From Sediminispirochaeta bajacaliforniensis DSM 16054 (lineage in GTDB: Bacteria; Spirochaetota; Spirochaetia; DSM-16054; Sediminispirochaetaceae), in the NCBI RefSeq assembly GCF_000378205.1, contig NZ_KB899422.1:52471-116470 (forward strand): a stretch of DNA of 64,000 nucleotides, read 5' to 3'. The position numbers and the translations under genes were made by a program. Below are positions 34,890-43,689 of the stretch, in pieces; position 1 is the stretch's first letter; the number at the start of each line of letters is the position of its first letter. The notes under the pieces were generated by a model, which ran no database searches, was not told the origin of the DNA, and saw only the letters and a list, made by a program, of their open reading frames with translations.

Positions 34890-36415
34890 AAAACAAACAC
34901 AGAATTTTCCCCCTCATGATCCTTGTTTCATTCCTGAGTTCCTGTACTCTTCCCCCTTCTTCGATCGTTGTGGAAGGGCCTTGTTTGACCGATGAGAGGA
35001 TTGACGAGCTCCTCTCTTCCGCCCCCTTTGCCATAAAGAAGGCCTCAGATTCGGAGAATGTGCCCCTGACAAAACTCTCTTTTCGATATGTGGAGCCCTT
35101 TGAGGATCTCCCCCAAAACTCCTTGATTATTCGAAGAGAGGAGCTTGCTTTTACAGCAGAGCTGCATGATTCCCGCTTTTCTCTTACCAGAAAGGAGGCA
35201 AAAGAGGCAACGGCATCGAAATCGGATGATCTGATCCAATCGTCAAACCTCCGTCTTCCGCGTCGGGCCCTCAGCATCGACGGGACCTATCTGGGAGACC
35301 CCGACTATCCCCTTATTCGTTATCTAGTGCTTTTGGTCCAACCTCTTTCCGAAACGAAACCGGAGAGCTTCTTTCAAAAGGTTTCATTTTTCATCACCAA
35401 GGGGAAAAGAGATGAGCGCTTACACACTCATCGCAAGGCTGTGGAATCTTGGGTAGGAAAGATAGCAGCATCCCAACCCGCTGCTGCGGAAAAAACGATC
35501 TGGATAGATTCTGTAGGTGATATGATTTTCAGCAGAGGTGTGGAGCAACTTCTCAGCCAAAACGGGGGCCTACATAAGGTTTTTGATGCAACCCTGTCCA
35601 TCCTTCAATCCGCGCACCTTACCGCCGGAAATTTCGAGGGGACCCTTGCTTCTACAAATAGAAAAGCTGAACCCAAAAGCTATAACTTCCGTTTTTCACC
35701 AAAGGTTCTTCCAAATCTGGAAAAGGCAGGCTTCGATTATCTTTCCATCACCAACAATCATATCTGGGATTTCGGTAAGGAAGGCTTTCTGGATACCCTG
35801 AATGCCATCGAATCTTCTCATCTTGCCACAAGCGGTGCAGGACGCAATTTTAAGGCTGCTGCCGTCCCGTGGAGAACAGAGATAGAACATCAGGAAATTT
35901 CCATTCTGTCCGTCGGCGCCTATCCTCAGGAGCGCAACGGTTTCAACGGAAAAACTATTGCCTTTGCAGGGGATGATAAGCCGGGAATCCTTTTTGTCGA
36001 CAGAGGGGCAAGGGAGGCTATCAAAGAGGCCTTTGACGATGATGCATTTCATGTGCTCTATGTGCACGGGGGGTGGGAGTGGCACCGCAAACCGGACGCA
36101 TATTATCGGGAACTCTATCGTTCTTTTGTAGACCTGGGGGCCGACCTTGTTGTTGGAAGCCATCCTCACGTGCTTCAGGGGATGGAGGCCTATCACGGAT
36201 CTCTCATTGCCTACAGCCTGGGTAATTTTATTTTTCCGGGGATGGAAGAGATGAAGTGGGCCACCGATTCCATGATTCTTCGAGTAGGTATACGGGAAGG
36301 GAATATCTGCTACGTGGAGCCGATACCAGCGGTTCTATCGGGAAAAGGGGTCAAAAAAGATCCGAATGAGGCAAAGGCCTTACAGCGTTTCCTGGAACTG
36401 CGAGTGGACGAGTAA
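34886..36415 (+). CDS. CapA-type metallophosphatase-like lipoprotein
   Basis: 509 residues with a lipoprotein signal (FLSSC near residue 20). The C-terminal ~300 residues are the CapA/PgsA domain with a metallophosphatase-like fold: SVGDMIFSRG, LSITNNHIWDFG, YVHGGWEWHR and VVGSHPHVLQGM carry the Asp/His metal ligands, and the end is AYSLGNFIF. The N-terminal ~190 residues are not assigned. In Bacillus the domain serves poly-gamma-glutamate export, but capB/capC genes are absent here, so the substrate is open. GTG start overlapping the yihY stop. Confidence 0.88.
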   Translation: MKNKHRIFPLMILVSFLSSCTLPPSSIVVEGPCLTDERIDELLSSAPFAIKKASDSENVPLTKLSFRYVEPFEDLPQNSLIIRREELAFTAELHDSRFSLTRKEAKEATASKSDDLIQSSNLRLPRRALSIDGTYLGDPDYPLIRYLVLLVQPLSETKPESFFQKVSFFITKGKRDERLHTHRKAVESWVGKIAASQPAAAEKTIWIDSVGDMIFSRGVEQLLSQNGGLHKVFDATLSILQSAHLTAGNFEGTLASTNRKAEPKSYNFRFSPKVLPNLEKAGFDYLSITNNHIWDFGKEGFLDTLNAIESSHLATSGAGRNFKAAAVPWRTEIEHQEISILSVGAYPQERNGFNGKTIAFAGDDKPGILFVDRGAREAIKEAFDDDAFHVLYVHGGWEWHRKPDAYYRELYRSFVDLGADLVVGSHPHVLQGMEAYHGSLIAYSLGNFIFPGMEEMKWATDSMILRVGIREGNICYVEPIPAVLSGKGVKKDPNEAKALQRFLELRVDE

Positions 36416-36447
36416 GCGAAACCAGCCTGGAAAGCAATCAAGCGATA

Positions 36448-36478
36448 AAAAAACCACCGAATAGCTAATCGGTGGTTT
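36448..36478 (-). terminator. Terminator of the pdxK operon
   Basis: 10-bp stem AAACCACCGA (36451-36460) and TCGGTGGTTT (36469-36478) with an 8-nt loop. On the minus strand it is followed by a run of T (A-run 36448-36454 on plus). It ends the minus-strand operon and, because it is symmetrical, could also stop the CapA transcript. Confidence 0.8.
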
Positions 36479-36521
36479 GAAACTCATATCTTGTATCTTG
36501 ATTTTGTGAAGATTGAAAAGG

Positions 36522-36707
36522 TTATGCCGAAAGAGAAACCTTTCCGTGAGCAACAGCCTTGTTGCATTCCTTACAGATCTTGATCTTCTTTCCCTCTTTC
36601 TCCACTTCATACAGCAGTTTGATGCCGGTTCGATTGCAGAGAGGACATGTACCGCGACCACTTTTGGTCAATTCCCGAATTCCACTGCCACGATGTGCTT
36701 TCGACAT
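36522..36707 (-). CDS. Small zinc-ribbon protein
   Basis: 61 residues with two CxxC pairs (CPLC near 21-24 and CKEC near 46-49) and a very basic N terminus, MSKAHRGSGIRELTKSGRG, so it probably binds zinc and RNA or ribosomes. I cannot assign it to a named family; it resembles small conserved spirochaete proteins. A strong AAGGAG precedes the ATG and a terminator follows, so it is clearly expressed as the last gene of the operon. Confidence 0.8.
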   Translation of the reverse strand: MSKAHRGSGIRELTKSGRGTCPLCNRTGIKLLYEVEKEGKKIKICKECNKAVAHGKVSLSA

Positions 36708-36740
36708 ATTGTTTCTCCTTGAAGGCTGAATATACCTGGT

Positions 36741-37457
36741 TTAAGGGACTATATCGTCACCTTGTGAAAAAGTCAAGGCACCGGTGACAACGGCTCTCCA
36801 GATATTGGGAAGCCTATCGTCAATAAAATTGCGAAGATTTTTCGGCCTTCCCTGGGCTAGCGTATCACTCACAAGTCTCAGGACGGCAGAAGGAACAGCA
36901 TAGCGATTAAGTACCGTAAGGACAGCGGCACTCTCCATATCGACCACACCAGGAGAGGTTATGCTGTCCCGCCTTTCGCTGTACAGAAAACGGTCACCCG
37001 TAAATGAGGTACCCGAAAACGCAGCAAGGTCGGCCCGAGCCATAGCCGCATGAATCACTCCGCTCAGCCTCTCGTCGGTGTACTCAATGCCTCCCCCGTC
37101 GGGATAGATACCAATTCTTCCCCGTCCAGGCTGAAGTTCCAGATCCCACTGAATCGTCTCGGAGGCAATGAGAAGGTCCCCTATCGACTCCTTGGAAGCT
37201 GCACCACCGATACCCAAAAGAACGGCGCAGTCGATTTTTCGCTTCGCGGCGACCGACCGTTCGAGAACAGCAACCGTTGTGGCGGCCGAGTGAACCTTCC
37301 CCATCCCGGTGGTACAGGCTTCAATAACAAGATTTTCATTGTCGCTGCTGATCGTCCTGTAGCCCTTTCCAAAAAGGATATTTCCGGTTTCCTGAAAGGG
37401 AAAGAGCTGTAGCAGAGGATGAAGTTCCATCGGCAAGGGCGATAACAAGAGTATCAT
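36741..37457 (-). CDS. MTA/SAH-type nucleosidase
   Basis: 238-residue member of the nucleoside phosphorylase family: TTGMGKVHSAATT near 49-61, GIGGAAS near 83 and the purine/ribose site VVDMESAAVL near 172-181 with a catalytic Asp later (LVSDT). This pattern fits 5'-methylthioadenosine/S-adenosylhomocysteine or futalosine nucleosidases. No menaquinone genes are nearby, so MTA/SAH hydrolysis is the simpler reading. It overlaps the HAD gene by 4 bp. Confidence 0.8.
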   Translation of the reverse strand: MILLLSPLPMELHPLLQLFPFQETGNILFGKGYRTISSDNENLVIEACTTGMGKVHSAATTVAVLERSVAAKRKIDCAVLLGIGGAASKESIGDLLIASETIQWDLELQPGRGRIGIYPDGGGIEYTDERLSGVIHAAMARADLAAFSGTSFTGDRFLYSERRDSITSPGVVDMESAAVLTVLNRYAVPSAVLRLVSDTLAQGRPKNLRNFIDDRLPNIWRAVVTGALTFSQGDDIVP

Positions 37458-38299
37458 CGCTCTCTCCGCCTCTTACTCGAGCTCAGCCATTCCATGACAG
37501 CCGATGCGGCTCCCCCCTCGGAAGCGGGAGGAAAGGTGTGAAACTGGTATGCGTGTGATAGGGGAAAACCTTCGACCACCGCAGCGCTTCCGGCCCAGCG
37601 CAGCATATGCAAGTCGTTGAAATCATTCCCCACCGCGAGGACCTCTTTCCGATCAATCTTCAGCCGATCACAGAGCAAGGCCAGACCGCTCCCCTTGTCG
37701 ACCCCCTTGGAAAAGAGCTCAAGCCAGAATGATTTTCCATCCAGGGGGCTTGTAGAACGAATGACCGAATAGTGCGAAGAAAGGGACAGAAGGAGTTTGT
37801 CGGAAATCTGCTCCTCATCACCTATGGCGATGATCTGGGTAAGCTCTCCGGGAAGCTCGATAGGGACCACTCCTGCCACGGCATAGGTACGATAGCGCTC
37901 TATCCTTCGTTCGAAGTCGGGATGACCTGCAAAACGCCGGTAAAAGAAGCGATGGTTGTCGGGAATCGGAAAATGGACCATGTAGTCGATTGCCTCGGTC
38001 TCGAGAAGCCGTAAGCCCCATTCGGTCTCACTTTTTTTCAGATGGCGCTTCCAGCAAAGCCTTCGGCTTGAACAATCGTAGAGGCCCGCTCCGGAAGAGA
38101 AGATGAGATAATCCAGGGGCCAGGGCTCCGGCCAGCTTTCCCGGATGCTTGCAAGACTTCGCCCCGTTGCCACCACCCGAACCACATTACGAGGCAATGT
38201 GTGTTCGAGAACTTCGAGCACCGAGGGAACGGGATGGCCGCCGACCGCCATGGTCCCATCGAAGTCCAGGGCGATAAGCGATCTATTCGATAAGCTCAT
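37454..38299 (-). CDS. HAD superfamily (Cof-type) phosphatase
   Basis: 281 residues. HAD motif I ALDFDGT is at 11-17, motif II with ATGRS near 45, and motif III/IV near the C terminus as AVGNDFNDLHML, with a C2-type cap between. This subfamily dephosphorylates sugar phosphates, PLP or FMN precursors. It lies between a pyridoxal kinase (17-bp overlap) and a nucleosidase, so pyridoxal phosphate is a possible substrate, but this is only suggested by context. Confidence 0.85.
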   Translation of the reverse strand: MSLSNRSLIALDFDGTMAVGGHPVPSVLEVLEHTLPRNVVRVVATGRSLASIRESWPEPWPLDYLIFSSGAGLYDCSSRRLCWKRHLKKSETEWGLRLLETEAIDYMVHFPIPDNHRFFYRRFAGHPDFERRIERYRTYAVAGVVPIELPGELTQIIAIGDEEQISDKLLLSLSSHYSVIRSTSPLDGKSFWLELFSKGVDKGSGLALLCDRLKIDRKEVLAVGNDFNDLHMLRWAGSAAVVEGFPLSHAYQFHTFPPASEGGAASAVMEWLSSSKRRRER

Positions 38300-39158
38300 A
38301 GCTGCCCGCCACTATGGGAATGTTAAGGTTGCCGAGGACCCGTTCCAGCAAAACCCCCTCCCTGTTCGGAATCTTGTATCCAAAGGTCGCACGAATGGCA
38401 ACAGAGATAAACTGCACGGCCCTATCCAGGGCTATTGGCAGACTGTCTCCCTGCAGGATGCTTCCAACCACCACGCTTGCAAAAATATCCCCGGTTCCCG
38501 GATAGAAGGCCGGGATATAGCTGCAATCGACCTTCCAGAACCGACCGTCATCCCTATCGTAGGCAACGACGGTGGAGATATGCGGGGTATCGTCGGTCCG
38601 AACGCTGGTAATGATTACCTGCCGGGGGCCCATCTCCGAGAGACGCCGAAGATAGCCCTTGACCGCTTTCAGGTCGGTTTTCTCATGGTAGGTTTCATCC
38701 AGAAGAAGCATGGCCTCGGTAAAATTTGGGGTGATGATATCCGCTTTTCCAACCAGTTGCCTCATTTGAGACACCAAGAAGGGGCCTATCGGAGCATAGG
38801 TTGCACCGTCGTCCCCCATGACCGGATCCACAAGGACAATCGTATCTTCACCACGGAACGAGACAATAAAATCCGACACAATCTCCACCTGCTTTTCACT
38901 TCCGAGAAATCCCGAGTATATGGCCTGAAAATCGATGTCGAGGCTTTTCCAATGCTTAATAATCTCTCCCATCTGATGGGTCAAATCAAAGAACGCGTAA
39001 TTTTCAAAGCCGCCCGTCTGGGTCGAAAGCAGGGCCGTAGGCAGGGGACAGACCTGCACTCCCATGGTAGATAGAATTGGGCTGACGATGGTAAGACTCG
39101 ACCGTCCGAAACCCGAGAGATCGTGGATGGCAGCCACCCGCGGTACAGGATTCTTCAT
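38283..39158 (-). CDS. pdxK: Pyridoxal/pyridoxamine kinase
   Basis: 291-residue ribokinase-fold kinase that makes pyridoxal 5'-phosphate. HDLSGFGRSSLT at the N terminus, LLSTQTGG near 43-50, the VDPVMGDDG stretch near 110 and the catalytic PGTGDIFASVVVG near 212-224 match the PdxK/PdxY group. GGGAGG lies 6 bp before the ATG. It is the first gene of the operon with the HAD phosphatase, nucleosidase and zinc-ribbon protein. Confidence 0.9.
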   Translation of the reverse strand: MKNPVPRVAAIHDLSGFGRSSLTIVSPILSTMGVQVCPLPTALLSTQTGGFENYAFFDLTHQMGEIIKHWKSLDIDFQAIYSGFLGSEKQVEIVSDFIVSFRGEDTIVLVDPVMGDDGATYAPIGPFLVSQMRQLVGKADIITPNFTEAMLLLDETYHEKTDLKAVKGYLRRLSEMGPRQVIITSVRTDDTPHISTVVAYDRDDGRFWKVDCSYIPAFYPGTGDIFASVVVGSILQGDSLPIALDRAVQFISVAIRATFGYKIPNREGVLLERVLGNLNIPIVAGSYELIE

Positions 39159-39229
39159 GTATTGCCTCCCTATTCGGAAAGAGTATCATGTTCCATACCT
39201 CTTTTGCAAAAGGGCAGATCCCCTACTTC

Positions 39230-39258
39230 TTGTCCTAATTGGCCTCGCGTGGTAGAAC
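39230..39258 (+). promoter_or_regulatory. Promoter of the phosphohexomutase gene, predicted leaderless
   Basis: TTGTCC (39230-39235), 17-bp spacer, TAGAAC (39253-39258), then TTTTTC and the ATG at 39265. Again 6 bp between -10 and ATG and no Shine-Dalgarno. Confidence 0.45.
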
Positions 39259-39264
39259 TTTTTC

Positions 39265-41112
39265 ATGATTGATTACGAACAACTGCTTATATCGGCACAG
39301 CCTCTTATTCTTTCCGCAAGCGGATGGAGAAAGATTTTCGCTGCAACAGGCGAGGAAGAGGATTCATCCCCCCGGCTTTTGCCGGAAGACAAGGCGCTTG
39401 TTGCCGTCATGATCGCTGCTTTCTGCCGATTTCTTGCAGATGAAGGCTTCTCTCCCACGGCTACTACCATAGCGGTCGCCTCAGATTCGAGGCCAACCGG
39501 CCCTGCAATCATGGAGCAGGTTGTTGCCTGCCTCGACACCACAGGCTATAGCGTTGCAGTCGTCGGCATCTCCGCCGCTCCCGAAGTGATGGCCTGGGCC
39601 AAGGAGGATTCCCAGGTAGATGCCTTTGTCTATATTTCTGCCAGCCACAACCCCATCGGACACAACGGCATAAAATTTGGCCTGGCTACCGGAGGTGTCC
39701 TCGACGGAGAACAGGCCTCAAGGCTCATTCTCTTTTTTAAACAACTGCTTGACGATAGGGAACAAACCTTGTCGGCAATCGTCCGAAGCGAAAGCCGCGA
39801 CGAGGAAAGGGTGCGCTCGCTACTTGCCACGGCCTCCTTTTTTAAGAAACAAGCCCTTGATTGCTACCATCGTTTTCTACGCAGAACTGTCACCGGAAGC
39901 TCCGGCGATCAGGAAGCCAACAAGATATTCAATCTGTTCGCTTCCCAGGCCGACATCTATCCGGTCGGCGTTCTGGGAGAGCTGAACGGAAGTGCCAGAG
40001 CCCTTTCGATCGACAAAAAAATTCTATCCGAGGCAGGTGCTTCTCTCTTTTTTGCCGGGGATAAGGTGGGGGTCATCGAGCATAGGATCGTACCGGAAGG
40101 CGAAAGCCTTGACCCCGCGCGGAAACTTCTTCAGAAATTACACGCACAACGGGCCGAGTTTGCGATTGCTTATGTTCCGGACAACGATGGTGACAGAGGG
40201 AACCTTGTTTTTGCTGAAAATGATGGAAAATGCAGGGCCCTCGAGGCACAGGAGGTGTTTGCACTTGCCGTTCTCTCGGAGCTGGCCTATACAAGGTGGC
40301 TGGAGGCCAAGGCATCGGACGGGCCGCCTTCAACAAAGCTTGCCGTTGTCGTAAACGGCCCAACCTCCATGCGCATTGATTCTATTGCCGATGCCTTCGG
40401 GGCTGAAACCTTCCGCGCCGAGGTTGGGGAGGCCAATGCCGTAAACCTTGCCAGGGAAAAACGCAAAGAGGGGTATACGATTCCCATCCTCGGTGAGGGA
40501 AGCAACGGTGGAAATATAACCCATCCATCGGCGGTGAGAGACCCCCTTTGTACCGTTTTCGCGGTTCTTAAACTCTTGCTCATACGTGATATGGATGAGA
40601 AACCCGGACTTTTTCGACGCTGGCTCCGTGCCTCCGGCAGGCAAGAGCTGTATAGAGAAGATTTCACACTTTCAGATATCATCGCAAGCCTTCCAACCTA
40701 TACAACCACCAGCGCCTATGAAAAACGGGCCATTCTTCGCCTCGGAAACTTCGACCACGGAGCGTTAAAAAAGGCATGGGAAAAAGAGTTTGTATCCCAA
40801 TGGGAGACCAGGAAACAAGAACTTGCCGAACGCTTTGGTATCGTGGCATGGGAGGAACGCCAATATGAAGCCACGTGCGAACGGAAAACGCGGGGTGAAG
40901 CGGGCCGAAGCGGTAAGATGACAGGTGGCCTGAAGGTTGTGTTTTTCGGGGCGGACGGATTGGTGAGTGACTACATTTGGATGCGCGGTTCGGGGACTGA
41001 GCCACTTTTTCGTATCCTTGCAGACTGCAAGGGCGACGATAAGGAGCGTGAGGAGTATCTTTTAACGTGGCAGCGTTCAATGATCCTTCGTGCCTACGAA
41101 GGTATTCGATAA
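39265..41112 (+). CDS. Phosphoglucomutase/phosphomannomutase family protein
   Basis: 615 residues of the alpha-D-phosphohexomutase superfamily. The active-site serine loop is SASHNPIGHNGIKFG (about 120-134), the metal loop PDNDGDRG (about 306-313), the sugar loop GEGSNGGN (about 410-417), and the phosphate loop near the C terminus is MRGSGTEPLFR. It converts hexose 1- and 6-phosphates, linking to galactose and cell-wall metabolism. It is longer than typical ~460-residue enzymes. Its 3' end overlaps the mutY-like gene by 19 bp. Confidence 0.92.
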   Translation: MIDYEQLLISAQPLILSASGWRKIFAATGEEEDSSPRLLPEDKALVAVMIAAFCRFLADEGFSPTATTIAVASDSRPTGPAIMEQVVACLDTTGYSVAVVGISAAPEVMAWAKEDSQVDAFVYISASHNPIGHNGIKFGLATGGVLDGEQASRLILFFKQLLDDREQTLSAIVRSESRDEERVRSLLATASFFKKQALDCYHRFLRRTVTGSSGDQEANKIFNLFASQADIYPVGVLGELNGSARALSIDKKILSEAGASLFFAGDKVGVIEHRIVPEGESLDPARKLLQKLHAQRAEFAIAYVPDNDGDRGNLVFAENDGKCRALEAQEVFALAVLSELAYTRWLEAKASDGPPSTKLAVVVNGPTSMRIDSIADAFGAETFRAEVGEANAVNLAREKRKEGYTIPILGEGSNGGNITHPSAVRDPLCTVFAVLKLLLIRDMDEKPGLFRRWLRASGRQELYREDFTLSDIIASLPTYTTTSAYEKRAILRLGNFDHGALKKAWEKEFVSQWETRKQELAERFGIVAWEERQYEATCERKTRGEAGRSGKMTGGLKVVFFGADGLVSDYIWMRGSGTEPLFRILADCKGDDKEREEYLLTWQRSMILRAYEGIR

Positions 41113-41900
41113 CCCTCGGCACTTTCCGCTACGAACCCCTCCCTGACAAGGGCGGAAAGAAGTTGCATTGTCTTCTCCTGATCGGTATCGATATCGGTAG
41201 AAAGTTCTTTGCAGCTCTTGGCTCTGCCTTGAGAGGCCGTCAGCAAGCGGAGCAGAGCGCCTCTTTTCTGCCTGTCGGAGCCTTCAAAGGTCGATTGCCT
41301 GCTGTAATGTGCGCTTCTTCGGTTTGGATTCTCAACGCCACGGAGGGCCGAACCATAATCCATTAAGGCATAATACCAGTTACGAGGATCTTTTCGATCA
41401 AGGGTTTCCTCTACAAGGGGAAGAATCTGGCGGTCCGTTACCCTCTCCTGGTCAGGAAAAAAGTGGTGAATAAAGATTCTACGGATATTTGTTTCGATAA
41501 AAACTACCGGCCTGTTGTAGGCAAAGGCAAGCACCGCCTTTGCCGTGTAAGGACCTACCATCGGAAGTGCAACGAGCCCGTCGTAGGTATCCGGCAAAGA
41601 ACCACCGGCCGAAACCGCACGTTCGGCAATCTTTTTGAGAGCGAGGGCACGTCTATTATAACCAAGCCCGCTCCAAAGGCTAAGAAGCTCTGTAAGCTCA
41701 ACATCTGCCATGGTCCGGGGATTGGGGAAACGCCCGGCAAGGCTCTCCCATTTTGTAGCGACTCTGCTTGTTTGGGTCTGCTGAAGCATCATCTCGGAAA
41801 GCAGGATCAGCCAGGGATCGTTTGTTTCCCTCCAGGGAAAGCTGCGCCGGTTTTTTTTGTAGAACTCGTAGATGAGATGGCGAAAATCATCCTTTTTCAT
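41094..41900 (-). CDS. mutY: MutY-like adenine DNA glycosylase lacking the iron-sulfur motif
   Basis: 268 residues of the HhH-GPD superfamily. FPWRETNDPW, SEMMLQQTQ with catalytic Glu36, and the helix-hairpin-helix LPMVGPYTAKAV (112-123) identify a MutY-type enzyme that removes adenine opposite oxidised guanine. The catalytic Asp position (VDGN in E. coli) is Glu136 in FIETN. The four-cysteine 4Fe-4S loop is absent, replaced by SALRGVENPNRRSAHYSRQ. The C-terminal MutT-like domain is also missing. The start at 41900 is preceded by TTGCCG (41930-41935)-17 bp-TATACT (41907-41912) and only 6 bp, with no Shine-Dalgarno. Confidence 0.85.
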   Translation of the reverse strand: MKKDDFRHLIYEFYKKNRRSFPWRETNDPWLILLSEMMLQQTQTSRVATKWESLAGRFPNPRTMADVELTELLSLWSGLGYNRRALALKKIAERAVSAGGSLPDTYDGLVALPMVGPYTAKAVLAFAYNRPVVFIETNIRRIFIHHFFPDQERVTDRQILPLVEETLDRKDPRNWYYALMDYGSALRGVENPNRRSAHYSRQSTFEGSDRQKRGALLRLLTASQGRAKSCKELSTDIDTDQEKTMQLLSALVREGFVAESAEGYRIPS

Positions 41901-41953
41901 GGCTGAAGTATAGCAAAACAAAGCTGCCTCGGCAAAGCCGACAGACATTTCCC

Positions 41954-43045
41954 CTATTCGCCCATATCCTCGCCGTCATAGAGCGCAAAAAGCTGATCTT
42001 CGGAAATTTCGGGATCTCCCTTTCCGCTGCTAATGAAAACAGCAATAAAGCGCAAGCCTGGGACATTCTGACAGATGATCTGTATGATTACGGTAATGGG
42101 AACCGCAAGAAACATACCGACGATTCCCCAGATCCATCCCCATAGCACTAAACTGACAAGAATAATGAAGGGGCTCAGATTCAGTCGATGCCCCTGGAGC
42201 CGTGGATCCAGAAACTGGCCGATGACCGCCTGTATACCAATCATAGAGAGGGCGACGGCAAAAATCTTACCGGGTGAAGGGTAAAACTGAATGATTCCCA
42301 TGAGGATCGTAACGATCATATGAAAGGAACTTCCGATGGAAGGAATAAAGTTCAGCAAGAATGCCAAGGTTCCCCATACAACAGCAAAGTCGAGGCCGAT
42401 AATTTTTAAGGCAAACCAGACCGCTATGCCTGTTGCCAGAGAAAGAAAGAATTTCAAAGACAGATAACGGGCCACCTGATGATTAATATGCTCAATCATG
42501 TCTCCTACCTTTTTTCCTGTCTTCTCTTCAAAAGCCATCTTCAACTTTTTCTTGAAATAGGGCTTCTCGAGAAGAAGAAAAATTAGAAAGATCATGACGA
42601 TCAGGAAAGTACTAATGAAATTCATCAAATTGCCAGAAACCTTTACCAGAGATCCCCGCAAGGCACTGTTCCAGTTGATCTGCCCCAATAGCTCCTCATA
42701 GGAAAGGCCGAATCGGTTCTCGACATTACGGAACAGTTCACGAGTGATGAGACGAAAACGTTCGGCATACTTGGGGAATTCAGCAATAAAGCTGTTCACA
42801 CTTGTCTGAATAAAAAGAAAGATGAGAAACATCACCCCGAATAGGAAAAGAACAACAATCGAAATTGCAATAAACCTTGGGACATGTATCCTGTTGAGGA
42901 AATTGATGAAGGGAGCAATGATAAACGATAAAAAAACGGAGATGATCAAGGGCAAGAGAACATTTCCGGCAGCCTTGAACAAGGCTCCAACCATGACAAC
43001 GACAATGATAAAAAGGAGTCCGACAATAGCATTTTGTGTTTTCAT
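41954..43045 (-). CDS. AI-2E/PerM-family membrane transporter
   Basis: 363 residues with about eight membrane spans in the PerM (AI-2E transporter) pattern: paired spans at the N terminus, a long amphipathic loop about 70-150, then the FLLNFIPSIGSSF and DPRLQGHRLNLSPFIILVSL segments near the C terminus that are diagnostic. Family members move autoinducer-2 or act as Na+/H+ antiporters; which one applies here is unknown. It follows cheW by 35 bp. Confidence 0.88.
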   Translation of the reverse strand: MKTQNAIVGLLFIIVVVMVGALFKAAGNVLLPLIISVFLSFIIAPFINFLNRIHVPRFIAISIVVLFLFGVMFLIFLFIQTSVNSFIAEFPKYAERFRLITRELFRNVENRFGLSYEELLGQINWNSALRGSLVKVSGNLMNFISTFLIVMIFLIFLLLEKPYFKKKLKMAFEEKTGKKVGDMIEHINHQVARYLSLKFFLSLATGIAVWFALKIIGLDFAVVWGTLAFLLNFIPSIGSSFHMIVTILMGIIQFYPSPGKIFAVALSMIGIQAVIGQFLDPRLQGHRLNLSPFIILVSLVLWGWIWGIVGMFLAVPITVIIQIICQNVPGLRFIAVFISSGKGDPEISEDQLFALYDGEDMGE

Positions 43046-43080
43046 GCTATAGGAACTATAGCACCGAGACCAACTTTGTC

Positions 43081-43602
43081 CTACCCGTCTTCCTCGGTCT
43101 GAGAAATTTTCTCATCTTCCTCTGAAACTTCTTCTTCCTCTTCTTCCTGTACCCCGGTTTTTACCGCCGTAATCTCGGAGACGGAAAAGATCCGATCTAT
43201 AGTCAGGATGATAATAAACTCATCGTCGCGCTTTCCGATCCCCTCGATAAATTCTGTGTTGAGGGTTGTCCCGATACGGGGAGCCGGTTCAATCTGGGAA
43301 AGATCGAGCTCAATCACCTCCCTGACGGAATCTGCAAGAGCCCCGACAACCACAAGATCACCGTTCACCTCAACCTCGAGAACAATAATACAGGTATTAA
43401 CGGTATTGACGATGGCATCCATCCCAAATTTCATGGCGAGATCGACAACGGGCACCACCCCCCCGCGAAGATTGATAACCCCCCGCATGAAGGGTGGCAT
43501 TCGGGGAACCTTGGTGATATCGATAACTTCCAAAACTTCCCGTACTTTGGAAACCTCAACACCGTATACTTCTTCGGATAGCATAAAGGTAAGAAATTGC
43601 AT
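43081..43602 (-). CDS. cheW: CheW-type chemotaxis coupling protein
   Basis: 173 residues, one CheW domain that bridges chemoreceptors to the CheA kinase: LSEEVYGVEVSKVREVLEV, VPRMPPFMRGVINLRGGVVPVVDL (partly shown) and DSVREVIELD are typical. It has an unusual acidic tail of about 25 residues rich in Glu. It is not next to other che genes, so it is probably an accessory CheW. Confidence 0.92.
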   Translation of the reverse strand: MQFLTFMLSEEVYGVEVSKVREVLEVIDITKVPRMPPFMRGVINLRGGVVPVVDLAMKFGMDAIVNTVNTCIIVLEVEVNGDLVVVGALADSVREVIELDLSQIEPAPRIGTTLNTEFIEGIGKRDDEFIIILTIDRIFSVSEITAVKTGVQEEEEEEVSEEDEKISQTEEDG

Positions 43603-43689
43603 ATAAGTTCCCCCGTTTCCTTTCTGTACCTTATACTATCGTGTAAATTCCCCCGCAGATGCAAGAGCCTCCAAAATATTCCATGGAAA

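Noticed and set aside
38145..39074. 309-codon plus-strand open frame opposite pdxK and the HAD gene
   Set aside because: Antisense to two real genes and without ribosome site.
43603..43689. A sigma-28 type promoter before cheW
   Set aside because: I looked for TAAA-N15-GCCGATAA and found only a weak partial match, not enough to report.
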